This document shows, one piece after another, positions 26,504 to 35,892 of a stretch of DNA of 64,000 nt. The translations under genes and the position numbers were made by a program. Source of the DNA: Pedobacter yonginensis (GTDB lineage: Bacteria; Bacteroidota; Bacteroidia; Sphingobacteriales; Sphingobacteriaceae); assembly GCF_003173595.1 (NCBI RefSeq), contig NZ_QGNZ01000005.1, positions 62,001-126,000 of the forward strand. The letters run 5' to 3'. Under the pieces are notes generated by a model that searched no databases, was not told the DNA's origin, and saw only the letters and a list, made by a program, of their open reading frames with translations. Each line of letters opens with the position of its first letter. Positions within the stretch are counted from its first letter, which is position 1.

Positions 26504-27538
26504 TTATTTCCTCCTATTTTTCTCTGATGGGATATCCAATTCGGTAGTTGTTTTTACGGGAATGCCGAAGTTTGGCGTGCCATCTGCATTCCAAGTAAAC
26601 TTTTGTGCTCTAGGCGAACGAAACCCACCGCAACCTTGCCCCGCTTTATCGTTGGCATGGTACAAGATCCAATCTTCCGTTCCATCAGGCGATTTGAAAA
26701 AAGAATTATGCCCTGGAGCATAAACCCCATTTTCTATTGATCTTTGGAAAACTGGCTGGTTGTGTTTAACCCATGATTTTGGATCTAAAAGATTGCTTTT
26801 TAAATCGGCGGACAACATACCTAAGGCATAAAAATCTGTCCAACAGCCACTTGCAGAATATATAATGAATACCTTTTTATTGTGCACCAGAAACTGCGGA
26901 CCTTCATTCACATCTACATGTTCAGAATTTCCCAAATCACCTATTTTTTCCCAATCGAATTTAGGAGTGGATATTTTGTAACGCTCGCCCTCTACTGTCC
27001 AAGGGTTTTTGAGTTTTGCAATAAATACTTCTTGTTTACCATTTACATCACCTTCCCATCCCGACCAAATCATGTACAATTGGCCATTGATTTCGCCTAC
27101 GTCGCCATCTATTGCCCATTTATTTGTTGGGTCGTTAATTTGACCTTTAAATACCCACTCGCCCTGCATGGGGTCTTTCGATGAATTTTCTAAAACATAC
27201 ATTCTGTGGTTTTCATTTTTACCATTATCGGCAGCAAAATAGGCATACCATTTCCCGCGTAAAAACATTACTTCGGGTGCCCAAATACTTTTAGAGTATG
27301 GCCCAGAGGCGGGTGCTTTCCAAATGGTTTTATGTGGAGCATCTTTTAAGCCTTCAAGCGTTTTACTTTTCCACAGCTCAACGCGGTTTCCGGTCGTGTT
27401 GGTGTAATAATAAAATCCATCTTTATAAAAGCTATAAGGATCGGCACCAGAAGGAAGCAATGGATTTTTGAAGGTTTGCGCTTTGCTCATTCCTAAAGAA
27501 AACAGCGTGATGCATAAAAGGAAGAATAAATTTTTCAT
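26504..27538 (-). CDS. Secreted GH43 glycoside hydrolase (arabinofuranosidase/xylosidase type)
   Basis: Five-bladed beta-propeller glycosidase of family 43, typically attacking arabinose- or xylose-containing plant polysaccharides. The 344-residue product starts with a signal peptide (MKNLFFLLCITLFSLGMSKA). The general-base Asp is in LPSGADPYSFY near 28-38, the pKa-modulating Asp in WAIDGDVGEINGQ near 142-154, and the acid Glu in VNEGPQFLV near 212-220. It is 8 bases downstream of a second GH43 gene, so the two form a unit. No SusC/SusD pair is in the window, so this is not a classic complete utilization locus. Confidence 0.9.
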   Translation of the reverse strand: MKNLFFLLCITLFSLGMSKAQTFKNPLLPSGADPYSFYKDGFYYYTNTTGNRVELWKSKTLEGLKDAPHKTIWKAPASGPYSKSIWAPEVMFLRGKWYAYFAADNGKNENHRMYVLENSSKDPMQGEWVFKGQINDPTNKWAIDGDVGEINGQLYMIWSGWEGDVNGKQEVFIAKLKNPWTVEGERYKISTPKFDWEKIGDLGNSEHVDVNEGPQFLVHNKKVFIIYSASGCWTDFYALGMLSADLKSNLLDPKSWVKHNQPVFQRSIENGVYAPGHNSFFKSPDGTEDWILYHANDKAGQGCGGFRSPRAQKFTWNADGTPNFGIPVKTTTELDIPSEKNRRK

Positions 27539-27546
27539 AACTTATT

Positions 27547-28539
27547 TTATTGATTTAAAAATCTGAACGATGTTGGGTCAACCTTTAATGCAAAACTACC
27601 ATCGCTTTGCTTAACGAATTTGGCTGCAATAATGGCGGTTGCTCTTGGCGATACTTGTGTATTTGAGTGGTGGGTATGCAATACGTATTGAAGATTGCCT
27701 TTGCCATCGACAACGAAATCGCCATGCCCAGTGCCGTTAAAACCCAAATTGTATTTGCTGATGATGGGGTTGCCTTGAAATTTTGTCCAAGGACCAAGTG
27801 GTGAATTTGAAGTTGCATAGCCTACCGCATAATCTGGATTCCTAAAATCGTTTGCGGCGTAAAAAAGATAATAAACGTTCCCCTTTTTTAAAACCGTTGG
27901 CCCTTCAGTTACCGGCCATGTCGTTTTTTCGGTATTTTCCCAAGCTTCGGTGGCTGTAATGCATTCCTTTAACGTTTCCTTTACGATGTCAGAAAAATCT
28001 AGTTTAAGTTCTGCAACAAAAATTCGGTTTCCATGATCGAGCCTTACGTGGTATAGGTACATTTTACCATTCGTATCTTCAAAAACAAAGGGATCGATTT
28101 GCAAACCAGCACTTGGTAAGCATTTGATTATCTGTTGTTTAAACGGACCTAAAGGGCTATCACTTTCTGCGAAGGCAATATGCTCGTTGGCGGTATAGGC
28201 CATATAAAATCTGCCATTCTTCTTGAAAACCTGTGGCGCCCAAAACCCCTTATCGCCATAACTTTCGCCCTTTGATAGCGCAAAGCCTCTGTTTTTACCT
28301 ATTGGGCCTGTCCACTTGTGTAAATCGGTTGATTGATAAACCTCAAAACCTTTATTGCTACTGGTACCATACAGGTAATAAATGCCTTTATCTAAAAATA
28401 TCGTTGGATCGGCAAGGTAAATAGTATCTACACCAATAGATGTGTTTTCTTTATGTTTCGGCTGAGCGTAACTGGCAAAAGAGATTAACGCGAAAAGCGG
28501 TAGCACATAGTTTTTCAAAATGGGAGAGATTGCTTTCAA
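27547..28539 (-). CDS. Secreted GH43 glycoside hydrolase
   Basis: Family-43 propeller of 330 residues. Family Asp in YLADPTIF near 42-49, central Asp in LQIDPFVFED near 147-156, and acid Glu in VTEGPTVLKKG near 213-223. The frame begins at a TTG (28539). A second TTG at 28518 would give the neat signal peptide LKNYVLPLFALISFASYAQ, so the true start may be there. It is the promoter-proximal gene of the GH43-GH43-kinase group. It differs enough from the other GH43 that the pair is not a recent tandem duplicate. Confidence 0.88.
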   Translation of the reverse strand: MKAISPILKNYVLPLFALISFASYAQPKHKENTSIGVDTIYLADPTIFLDKGIYYLYGTSSNKGFEVYQSTDLHKWTGPIGKNRGFALSKGESYGDKGFWAPQVFKKNGRFYMAYTANEHIAFAESDSPLGPFKQQIIKCLPSAGLQIDPFVFEDTNGKMYLYHVRLDHGNRIFVAELKLDFSDIVKETLKECITATEAWENTEKTTWPVTEGPTVLKKGNVYYLFYAANDFRNPDYAVGYATSNSPLGPWTKFQGNPIISKYNLGFNGTGHGDFVVDGKGNLQYVLHTHHSNTQVSPRATAIIAAKFVKQSDGSFALKVDPTSFRFLNQ

Positions 28540-28769
28540 ACTAAGGCTAAATTTAAGTCATTTTAAACGAGAATTACGAAGGTAAAACGATTTATTTTAC
28601 TAAAAACGAAGTGGCTGTCGTTTGAGTATGCTTCTTAGCTTTTTCGAAATTAATTTCAAACATCTCGATTTCATAATGTATTTAGACTAATTATCATTAC
28701 CATAAAAATGGTTCTACTCCATGTTGTTTTTCCTAAATTCATAGAATTAAAAAAAGGAATTAACCAACA

Positions 28770-29135
28770 ATGGGTGTACACATCGGCTTAATGATTTGGA
28801 AAGAAATGAAAAGACAAGATCTTTCCAGTGCATTCCTTGCCACCGAACTCAAAATTAGTAAGGTTAAAGCACAAGATATTTTAAACAGTGCATCTATAGA
28901 TACAGCGTTACTGATGAACATTTCTGAAGTTTTAAACTATAATTTCTTCCAATATTACGAGAACGGCAAAGCCTTCTCTAAAATTGAAACCCAATCCAAA
29001 CAACAGTCTGCCCTAGAAATTGAACGCCTAAAACACTTAATTGCAGAGAAAAATAAATTGATCGATCTTAAAGATCAGTTTATTAAAACCCAAACCAATC
29101 TCATTGGTTTGCTCGAAAAGGGGCAGTATATTTAA
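28770..29135 (+). CDS. Helix-turn-helix protein with C-terminal coiled coil
   Basis: A 121-residue protein. The N-terminal half (about 1-70) resembles XRE-type helix-turn-helix regions: LMIWKEMKRQDLSSAFLATELKISKVKAQDIL, of which the core is SSAFLATELKISKVKA. The C-terminal half (about 78-118) is a Leu/Ile/Lys-rich amphipathic helix (LEIERLKHLIAEKNKLID) that should form a coiled coil. Such proteins are common in Sphingobacteriaceae and are thought to be DNA-binding, but no target is known. It stands between the GH43 unit and the molybdenum hydroxylase operon, 216 bases ahead of the latter. Confidence 0.7.
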   Translation: MGVHIGLMIWKEMKRQDLSSAFLATELKISKVKAQDILNSASIDTALLMNISEVLNYNFFQYYENGKAFSKIETQSKQQSALEIERLKHLIAEKNKLIDLKDQFIKTQTNLIGLLEKGQYI

Positions 29136-29351
29136 GTTGATGTTTGCAAACGTTCTATTTATTGATAGTTGAAACGAGAAACTGAAAACACATTACACAA
29201 AAATATAATTTTAATAAAATTACCCACCTCAACAGCAATACCCTAATAAGTTAAACTTATTTTCTGCGCGCCGAACAATTATAACCAAATACACAAAACT
29301 TATCATCAATTTTTGCTGTTGATTAGATTGGAAAATAATAAAACACGATCT

Positions 29352-29864
29352 ATGCGAACAGAATCTATTCAACCCCCTCCTGAAGCAAAAAATTCGGAAA
29401 CCGTAACGCTCCACATCAATGGTGAAGCAAGAACGCTTAGCGTAAAACCTTGGGTTACCTTATTGGATGCGCTAAGAGAAAATTTAGATTTAACCGGAAC
29501 AAAAAAGGGCTGTGACCATGGTCAGTGTGGTGCATGCACCGTAATTTGCGATGGTAAAAGAATTTTAAGTTGCCTTAGCTTAGCCGTAATGAAAGATGGT
29601 GCCGAAATCACCACTATCGAAGGCGTAGCCCCAACCGGCGATTTACATCCACTACAAAAAGCTTTTATTGAGCACGATGCCTTTCAATGTGGCTATTGTA
29701 CGCCAGGCCAAATTTGCAGTGCAATAGGTATGTTTAAAGAAGGGAAAGCGCACACCGAAGCAGAAGTTAAAGAGCTAATGAGCGGAAACTTGTGCCGCTG
29801 TGGAGCCAATACCAACATCATAAATGCCATTATGGAAGTTAAAAACGGAGGGAATTATGAATGA
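29352..29864 (+). CDS. paoA: Molybdenum hydroxylase [2Fe-2S] subunit (PaoA-like)
   Basis: Small iron-sulfur subunit of a xanthine oxidase-family enzyme that takes electrons from the molybdenum centre. I start at ATG 29352, giving 170 residues. The first cluster is bound by GCDHGQCGAC near 57-66 with a distal Cys in ILSC; the second by QCGYCTPGQ near 118-126 and NLCRCGA near 152-158. The E. coli PaoA relative has a Tat leader, but this N-terminus (MRTESIQPPPEAKNSETV) has no signal, so the complex is probably cytoplasmic. Its stop overlaps the next start by 8 bases. A promoter region with nested inverted repeats (29230-29321) precedes it. Confidence 0.92.
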   Translation: MRTESIQPPPEAKNSETVTLHINGEARTLSVKPWVTLLDALRENLDLTGTKKGCDHGQCGACTVICDGKRILSCLSLAVMKDGAEITTIEGVAPTGDLHPLQKAFIEHDAFQCGYCTPGQICSAIGMFKEGKAHTEAEVKELMSGNLCRCGANTNIINAIMEVKNGGNYE

Positions 29865-30870
29865 TTTTAATTTCTATAAAAGCCAAGGCATAAGCGATGC
29901 TGTTGAAAAAATAGCCGATCAACCAGATGCCAAATTCATTGCAGGCGGAACAAATCTGATTGATTTATTAAAATATAACTTAATGACTGTTTCAACTTTA
30001 GTTGATGTAAATTCGATTAAAGAGGATACCCTAAGTGAAACAGATGGAGCAGTTCTACTCAACGCTTTTGCAACAAATGCCAATACCGCTTATCATCCGA
30101 TAATAGAAGAACGTTACCCACTCCTATCAAAAGCGATTTTGGCAGGTGCATCAGCACAAATAAGAAATATGGCCAGCAATGGTGGAAATCTGCTCCAAAA
30201 AACCAGATGCTATTACTACTATGATGCCAATACGCCCTGCAACAAGCGCGAGCCGGGTTCAGGTTGTTCAGCCATAAATGGTTACAACAGAAATTTAGCC
30301 ATTTTAGGAACCAGCGATCACTGTATTGCGGTGTTCCCATCGGATATGTGCGTGGCATTAGCCGCTCTAAATGCCACAGTTTGTGTTACTGGGCCAGATG
30401 GAGATAGAAAAATTCCTTTTTCAGAATTTCATCGTTTACCGGGAAACACCCCGCATATTGATAACAATCTGTTAACCGCTGAACTGATAACAGGAATAGA
30501 ACTTCCATCAAAAGGCTTTGAGAAAAACTATTCTTACCTCAAACTTCGCGATCGAAATTCCTATGCTTTTGCATTAATTTCAGTTGCAACAGCGATGGAA
30601 TTAGAAAACAATCAGATAACAGAAATTAGAATTGCACTAGGTGGCGTGGCTGCAAAACCTTGGCGGGTGCAAAAAGCAGAAGATTTTTTGGTTGGAAAAA
30701 CACCCACGAAAGAAAATTTTGCATTAGCCGCCGAGTTAATTGTAGAAGGTGCGAAAGGTTTTGAGTTTAATGCATTTAAAATTGAACTTGCCAAAAGAGC
30801 CATTATCCGCAACTGCCTAATGGCCCTTAACCCAGCCTCACAATTGCCAGGCGCACAACCATCAGCTTAA
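29857..30870 (+). CDS. paoB: Molybdenum hydroxylase FAD subunit with extra [4Fe-4S] site (PaoB-like)
   Basis: FAD-binding middle subunit, CO-dehydrogenase flavoprotein fold. I start at ATG 29857, which is preceded by GGAGGGA, an unusually good ribosome-binding site for this genome; an earlier in-frame ATG at 29824 lies inside paoA. The product has 337 residues. FAD motifs AGGTNLIDLLK and the second dinucleotide-binding part are present. An insertion near 110-140 carries several Cys (TRCYYYYDANTPCNKR and GSGCSAINGY), the hallmark of the [4Fe-4S]-containing PaoB type rather than the simple XdhB type. Confidence 0.9.
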   Translation: MNDFNFYKSQGISDAVEKIADQPDAKFIAGGTNLIDLLKYNLMTVSTLVDVNSIKEDTLSETDGAVLLNAFATNANTAYHPIIEERYPLLSKAILAGASAQIRNMASNGGNLLQKTRCYYYYDANTPCNKREPGSGCSAINGYNRNLAILGTSDHCIAVFPSDMCVALAALNATVCVTGPDGDRKIPFSEFHRLPGNTPHIDNNLLTAELITGIELPSKGFEKNYSYLKLRDRNSYAFALISVATAMELENNQITEIRIALGGVAAKPWRVQKAEDFLVGKTPTKENFALAAELIVEGAKGFEFNAFKIELAKRAIIRNCLMALNPASQLPGAQPSA

Positions 30871-30894
30871 TAATTCATTCTTATTTAAAAAGAT

Positions 30895-33132
30895 ATGTCT
30901 ATAAAACCGTTAATAGGCCAGCCGATCAGTCGGTTGGAAGGACACTTAAAAGTAACAGGTGCAGCAAAATATGCAGGCGAATACAATGTTTCGGATTTGC
31001 TGTATGGTTATGTTGTAAATAGTACCATTACAAAGGGAAAAATCATCAGCATGAATACTGATGAAGTAAAAAAAATACCAGGAATTGTAGAAATTTTCAC
31101 GCATGAAAATCGGCCATCTTTGGCTTGGTTCGATATGCAATATTCGGATATGGATGCCCCTCCCGGCTCTCCTTTTAGGCCACTGCATAAACCGGATATC
31201 AAATACAACGGGCAACCCATCGCTTTAATCGTTGCCGAGACTTTCGAGTTGGCCCGTTATGCAGCCTCAATCCTTAAGGCTGAATACCAAACGGAAGCCT
31301 TTAAAACGGATTTGGAAGCCAATTTAGGAGAAGGCCGGAAACCGCAACCTGGATTAGCCACCATGTTAAAACCGCCTCCGCCAAAGGATAAAGGCGATAT
31401 AGATTTAGCACTCTCTGCTGCGGCGTTTACCTCAAAGGGCACTTTTACGCATGGCACAGAACACCATAATCCGTTAGAACTGTTTGCCACAACAACCGTT
31501 TATGAAGGCAAAGGCAAGGTTACCATTTACGATAAAACGCAAGGTACCGTAAATTGCCAGCTATACGTGGGCAATGTTTTCGGGCTTCATTTTAAAGATG
31601 TTCGAGTGATTTCTCCGTATGTAGGCGGTGGGTTTGGCTCTGGGTTAAGACCTCAATATCAGCTCTTTCTATCGGTTATGGTGGCATTGGAGTTGAAAAG
31701 AAATGTCCGGGTGACTTTGGATAGAAGCCAGATGTTTACCTTCGGACACCGTCCACCAACGATTCAAAAAACAAAATTTGGATCAGATATAAACGGTAAA
31801 ATTACGGCTTTATACCACGAAGCAACGGCAGAAACTTCTTTATATGAAGATTATACAGAAACCGTTGTAAATTGGGCACCAATGATTTACCCAAGTCCGA
31901 ATTCGAAAATGGAATATAATTTGGTTCCATTGGATGTGTTTACGCCGATTGATATGCGTGCACCGGGTGGTTCAACAGGTCTTCATGCCATCGAGAGTAC
32001 GATCGATGATCTTGCTCATCAGGCAAAAATAGATCCCATTCAATTTAGGTTGCTCAATTATGCAGAGCGCGATGAAAGTGTAAATCGTCCTTTTTCGAGC
32101 AAGGAATTAAAGCAATGTTTTATTCAAGGGGCAGAAAAGTTTGGATGGGATAAACGCAATCCGGAACCGCGCAGTATGCGCAACGGCAATAAATTGGTGG
32201 GTTATGGCATGGCAACAGGCGCTTGGGAATCGATGATTTTACCAGCAAGGGCAGAAGCCATTTTAACCACAGAAGGCAAACTAATTGTTAAAAGTGCCGT
32301 TACCGATATTGGTACAGGAACCTTAACGGTGATGAGTCAAATTGCTGCCGATGAACTGGGGCTTCCGCTGGATCAGGTTACGTTTGAATATGGCGATAGC
32401 AAAATGCCATTTGCACCCATCCAAGGTGGTTCTTTCACGGTATCAACCGTTGGCTCAGCCATTAAGGCTGCAGGAAAAGCTTTGCGCAAAAAACTGTTAA
32501 AAATTGCACAGCACATACCCCATTCAGCATTTAAGGGACTAGAAATAGAAGATGTGGTTTTTCAAGATGGATATATTCGCTTAAAACTAGATCCATCAAA
32601 AGAAATCGCATTTACAGCACTTATTCATGCCAACAAAGGGAAAGTGATCAGAACCAAAAACTTCAACGTACCCAATTTATTAAAACTTAAAAAACATTCC
32701 AGAGCAGCGCACAGCGCCGCCTTTGTAGAAGTTGAGGTAGATGAAGAATTGGGTGTAATTAACGTAACCAGAGCGGTAACCGCGGTTGCTGCTGGTAAAA
32801 TTATCAATCCGAAAACGGCAAGAAGCCAAATTTTAGGCGGAATGGTTTGGAGCATCAGCAAGGCTCTAAGAGAAGAAACAATTTCAGACCACAACTTCGG
32901 CAAATACATGAACCAAAACTTAGGCGAATACCACATTCCTGTTCATGCAGATATCCATGATTTAGACGTGATATTTGTAGAAGAGAATGATGAAATTGTA
33001 AACGAATTAGGCAGCAAGGGTATTGGCGAAATTGGTTTGGTGGGCATGCCTCCTGCCATTGCAAACGCCATATTTCATGCCACAGGAAAAAGAATTAACG
33101 AATTCCCCATCCATTTCGATAAGCTTTTGTAA
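30895..33132 (+). CDS. paoC: Molybdenum hydroxylase catalytic subunit (PaoC-like)
   Basis: Large molybdenum-cofactor subunit of 745 residues. Blocks seen: RLEGHLKVTGAAKYAGEY near the N-terminus, YVGGGFGSGLRPQY near 243, and a C-terminal SKGIGEIGLVGMPPAI near 705 with the catalytic Glu (GIGE). Substrates of PaoC relatives are aldehydes, often aromatic, but the real substrate here is unknown. The XdhC chaperone and a MocA-like nucleotidyltransferase follow, as is normal for enzymes with molybdopterin-cytosine-dinucleotide cofactor. The set paoABC-xdhC-mocA is transcribed in one direction and is probably one operon. Confidence 0.92.
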   Translation: MSIKPLIGQPISRLEGHLKVTGAAKYAGEYNVSDLLYGYVVNSTITKGKIISMNTDEVKKIPGIVEIFTHENRPSLAWFDMQYSDMDAPPGSPFRPLHKPDIKYNGQPIALIVAETFELARYAASILKAEYQTEAFKTDLEANLGEGRKPQPGLATMLKPPPPKDKGDIDLALSAAAFTSKGTFTHGTEHHNPLELFATTTVYEGKGKVTIYDKTQGTVNCQLYVGNVFGLHFKDVRVISPYVGGGFGSGLRPQYQLFLSVMVALELKRNVRVTLDRSQMFTFGHRPPTIQKTKFGSDINGKITALYHEATAETSLYEDYTETVVNWAPMIYPSPNSKMEYNLVPLDVFTPIDMRAPGGSTGLHAIESTIDDLAHQAKIDPIQFRLLNYAERDESVNRPFSSKELKQCFIQGAEKFGWDKRNPEPRSMRNGNKLVGYGMATGAWESMILPARAEAILTTEGKLIVKSAVTDIGTGTLTVMSQIAADELGLPLDQVTFEYGDSKMPFAPIQGGSFTVSTVGSAIKAAGKALRKKLLKIAQHIPHSAFKGLEIEDVVFQDGYIRLKLDPSKEIAFTALIHANKGKVIRTKNFNVPNLLKLKKHSRAAHSAAFVEVEVDEELGVINVTRAVTAVAAGKIINPKTARSQILGGMVWSISKALREETISDHNFGKYMNQNLGEYHIPVHADIHDLDVIFVEENDEIVNELGSKGIGEIGLVGMPPAIANAIFHATGKRINEFPIHFDKLL

Positions 33133-33182
33133 GTTTTATAATTAAATTGCGCCAATAAAAATGGCATTACATCCCAACCACA

Positions 33183-34295
33183 ATGAGAGAGATTAAGGAC
33201 ATCATTAAAAGTTACGAACTGGCTGATAAAGCAGGTTTGAAAACTGCGCTTGCAACTGTTGTACAAGTGGAAGGATCTTCTTATCGGAGGCCAGGTGCCA
33301 GAATGTTAATTTGCGAAAATGGACAGTTAACAGGGGCCATTAGTGGTGGATGTTTGGAAGGCGATGCATTGAGGAAAGCGCTCTCTGCCATACTTCAACA
33401 AGAAAATAAATTGGTTACTTACGACAGTACCGATGAAGATGATGCCAAATTTGGCGTGCAGTTGGGCTGTAATGGCATTGTGTACATTTTATTCGAGCCA
33501 ATCAATCGCGAAGAAATAAACAACCCCATCTCACTTTTAAAACAAATTGAAGAAAAGCGCGAAAACGCAGTTCTAAGCACCCTCTTTTCGCTGGAAGAAC
33601 CACAACAAGTGGGCACGATTTTAATGACGAAAAATGAAATTCTACAAAAAGGAATAGCAGATGATTTAGTCGAAGTCATTGCATCAGATGCGAAAAATAC
33701 ACTTAATGAACGGTCTTCAACCATTAAAAGTTATCAAGTAAACGGCAAAAGCCTAAGCGCCCTCCACGATTTTATCGAACCTCCCATTGCACTGGTTATT
33801 GCTGGAGCAGGTAACGACGTTCAACCTTTGGTAGAAATTGCGGCTGTTTTGGGTTGGCAAATTACCGTTGCAGATGGTAGGCAAACACATGCCACTGTGC
33901 AACGCTTTCCTAAAGCCGATTTGGTTTTAGTTGCAAAACCAGATGCGCTTTTAAATAAAATCGAAATAGACAATCGTACTGCCCTAGTTTTAATGAGCCA
34001 CAATTATAATTACGATTTGGCCATGCTAGATGGATTGTTGCAAATTCAAACGCCCTACATTGGCGTACTCGGACCGAAGAAAAAGTTGATGAGGATGTTA
34101 GGCGAACTAGAGATTGAGGAAAGCAGAAATCTCGATCATGTGCACGGGCCAGTTGGATTGGATATTGGTGCAGAAACCGCAGAGGAAATTGCCATTTCGA
34201 TTGTATCCGAAATTAGAGCTGTTTTTGCCAGAAGATCGGGTAAAACGTTAAAAGATAAAAATGCGCCCATCCATCAGGCATCACCAACGATATAA
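33183..34295 (+). CDS. xdhC: XdhC family molybdenum-cofactor insertion chaperone (PaoD-like)
   Basis: Chaperone that loads the matured molybdenum cofactor into xanthine oxidase-family enzymes. The 370-residue protein has the N-terminal XdhC/CoxI domain (ATVVQVEGSSYRRPGARML near 21-39, SGGCLEGDA near 55-63) and a C-terminal Rossmann-like domain (ALVIAGAGNDVQPL near 203-216). It lies 50 bases behind paoC and 5 bases ahead of mocA, in keeping with cofactor supply for paoABC. Confidence 0.93.
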   Translation: MREIKDIIKSYELADKAGLKTALATVVQVEGSSYRRPGARMLICENGQLTGAISGGCLEGDALRKALSAILQQENKLVTYDSTDEDDAKFGVQLGCNGIVYILFEPINREEINNPISLLKQIEEKRENAVLSTLFSLEEPQQVGTILMTKNEILQKGIADDLVEVIASDAKNTLNERSSTIKSYQVNGKSLSALHDFIEPPIALVIAGAGNDVQPLVEIAAVLGWQITVADGRQTHATVQRFPKADLVLVAKPDALLNKIEIDNRTALVLMSHNYNYDLAMLDGLLQIQTPYIGVLGPKKKLMRMLGELEIEESRNLDHVHGPVGLDIGAETAEEIAISIVSEIRAVFARRSGKTLKDKNAPIHQASPTI

Positions 34296-34300
34296 AACAA

Positions 34301-34894
34301 ATGAACACTGGAACGATTATTCTTGCGGCGGGCAGTTCTTCCAGATTGGGTCGCCCAAAGCAATTGTTGGATTTTAATGGTAAAACATTACTCTCACATG
34401 TAATCGATGAGGTGCAAGAAGCAGGAATTCAGCCCATTATAGTGGTTTTGGGCGCTAATGCTTCGGTTTTTAAGCAAGAAATCAAAGATACAAAGGTTGT
34501 CATCCTAGAAAATGAAGCTTGGAAGACAGGAATGGCTTCTGCTATCCAAGTTGGCGTATCTGAAATCACCAAACAATATGATGTTGAAAATCTAATTATT
34601 GCCGTTTGCGATCAGCCCCACATCAGCAGCGCCATTTTTACTTCGCTAATAAACAAGAAGAACAGCACAGGCAAAGGAATTATCGCTAGCACCTATCAAA
34701 ACATTATAGGCACGCCTGTGTTATTCGATAAAAAATATTTTGATGCTTTGAAAGCTTTAACGGGCGAAGAAGGCGCAAAAAAAATAGTAAAACATTACAC
34801 TGCTGATGTTGAAACAGTGGCTTTCGAAAATGGGGAAATTGATATAGATACTGAAACAGATTACTTAAATTTACAACATAAAATAAGCAAATAG
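34301..34894 (+). CDS. mocA: MocA/MobA-like molybdenum cofactor nucleotidyltransferase
   Basis: Transfers CMP (MocA) or GMP (MobA) onto molybdopterin. The 197-residue protein has the nucleotide-binding LAAGSSSRLGRPKQLLDF near 8-25 and the metal Asp near AVCDQPHI at about 104-111. MocA is favoured over MobA because it is coupled to a xanthine oxidase-family enzyme and XdhC. The sulfite-oxidase-like enzyme at 42.6 kb needs no nucleotide. It starts 5 bases after xdhC and ends 3 bases before moaA. Confidence 0.87.
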   Translation: MNTGTIILAAGSSSRLGRPKQLLDFNGKTLLSHVIDEVQEAGIQPIIVVLGANASVFKQEIKDTKVVILENEAWKTGMASAIQVGVSEITKQYDVENLIIAVCDQPHISSAIFTSLINKKNSTGKGIIASTYQNIIGTPVLFDKKYFDALKALTGEEGAKKIVKHYTADVETVAFENGEIDIDTETDYLNLQHKISK

Positions 34895-34897
34895 CGT

Positions 34898-35878
34898 ATG
34901 ATAGAGGATTCATTTGGAAGGGTACACGATTATTTGCGCATCTCATTAACAGATAATTGCAATTTTCGTTGCTTTTATTGCATGCCTGAAGAAGACTATG
35001 ATTTTACACCGGCTTCTAGGTTAATGCAAACCGATGAGATTATTCATTTGGCAGAAATTTTTGTCGCTCAAGGCGTAAAAAAAATCAGACTTACTGGTGG
35101 CGAGCCTTTGGTACGGAAAGATGCAGCAAAAATTATCGAAGCATTAGGTAAACTGCCTGTAGAACTTGCCATTACAACTAATGGAACCCGAATAAATGAG
35201 TTGCTGCCAGTTTTACAAGCCGCCAACATCAAAAATATCAACATCAGTCTGGATACTTTACAGCCAGAAAAATTTTTCATGATTACCCGACGGGATGTTT
35301 TCCATCAGGTAAAAAGCAATATTGAACTGTTACTACAACATAAAATTGGCGTAAAGCTCAATATGGTGGTTATGAAAGGCTTAAACGATAACGAAATTTT
35401 AGATTTCATCGCTTGGACCAAACACAACCCCATCCAAGTAAGATTTATAGAATTTATGCCTTTCAGCGGAAACCGATGGACGAGCAATAAGCTTTTTTCG
35501 TTGGAGGAGATTTTAGCCATCATTCAAACAGAGCATACCATTCTTCCTGTAGAAGCCGGGCCAAACGATACCGCAAAAAGTTATATGATACCTGGACATG
35601 ATGGTTCTTTTGCAGTCATTAGCACGATGACGAGTCCATTTTGCAGCACCTGCAATCGCATGCGATTAACAGCTGATGGCAAACTTAAAAACTGCTTATT
35701 TTCAAAAGGAGAAACCGATCTTTTAACGGCATTACGCGCTGGAGAAGAAGTTTTACCTTTGATAAGATCTTCCATTTGGGCAAAAGAGAAAGAGCTTGGG
35801 GGGCAATTGCACACACATTTTGAAAACATTGATGCTGAATTGCTTACGAACAGAAGTATGATTACCATTGGCGGCTAA
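34898..35878 (+). CDS. moaA: GTP 3',8-cyclase MoaA
   Basis: Radical-SAM enzyme that with MoaC makes cyclic pyranopterin monophosphate, the first step of molybdenum cofactor synthesis. Of 326 residues, the N-terminal SAM cluster is CNFRCFYCMPE near 22-32, and the C-terminal cluster contains FCSTCNRMRL with a distal NCLF near 250-270. It ends in Gly-Gly, which is essential for MoaA activity. It sits in the middle of the cofactor gene cluster, directly after mocA, 14 bases before moeA. Confidence 0.97.
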   Translation: MIEDSFGRVHDYLRISLTDNCNFRCFYCMPEEDYDFTPASRLMQTDEIIHLAEIFVAQGVKKIRLTGGEPLVRKDAAKIIEALGKLPVELAITTNGTRINELLPVLQAANIKNINISLDTLQPEKFFMITRRDVFHQVKSNIELLLQHKIGVKLNMVVMKGLNDNEILDFIAWTKHNPIQVRFIEFMPFSGNRWTSNKLFSLEEILAIIQTEHTILPVEAGPNDTAKSYMIPGHDGSFAVISTMTSPFCSTCNRMRLTADGKLKNCLFSKGETDLLTALRAGEEVLPLIRSSIWAKEKELGGQLHTHFENIDAELLTNRSMITIGG

Positions 35879-35892
35879 ATTTTTAAAAGAAC

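Noticed and set aside
29230..29321. Moco riboswitch ahead of the molybdenum operon
   Set aside because: The sequence does not show the known riboswitch layout as I recall it; kept only as an unassigned inverted repeat.
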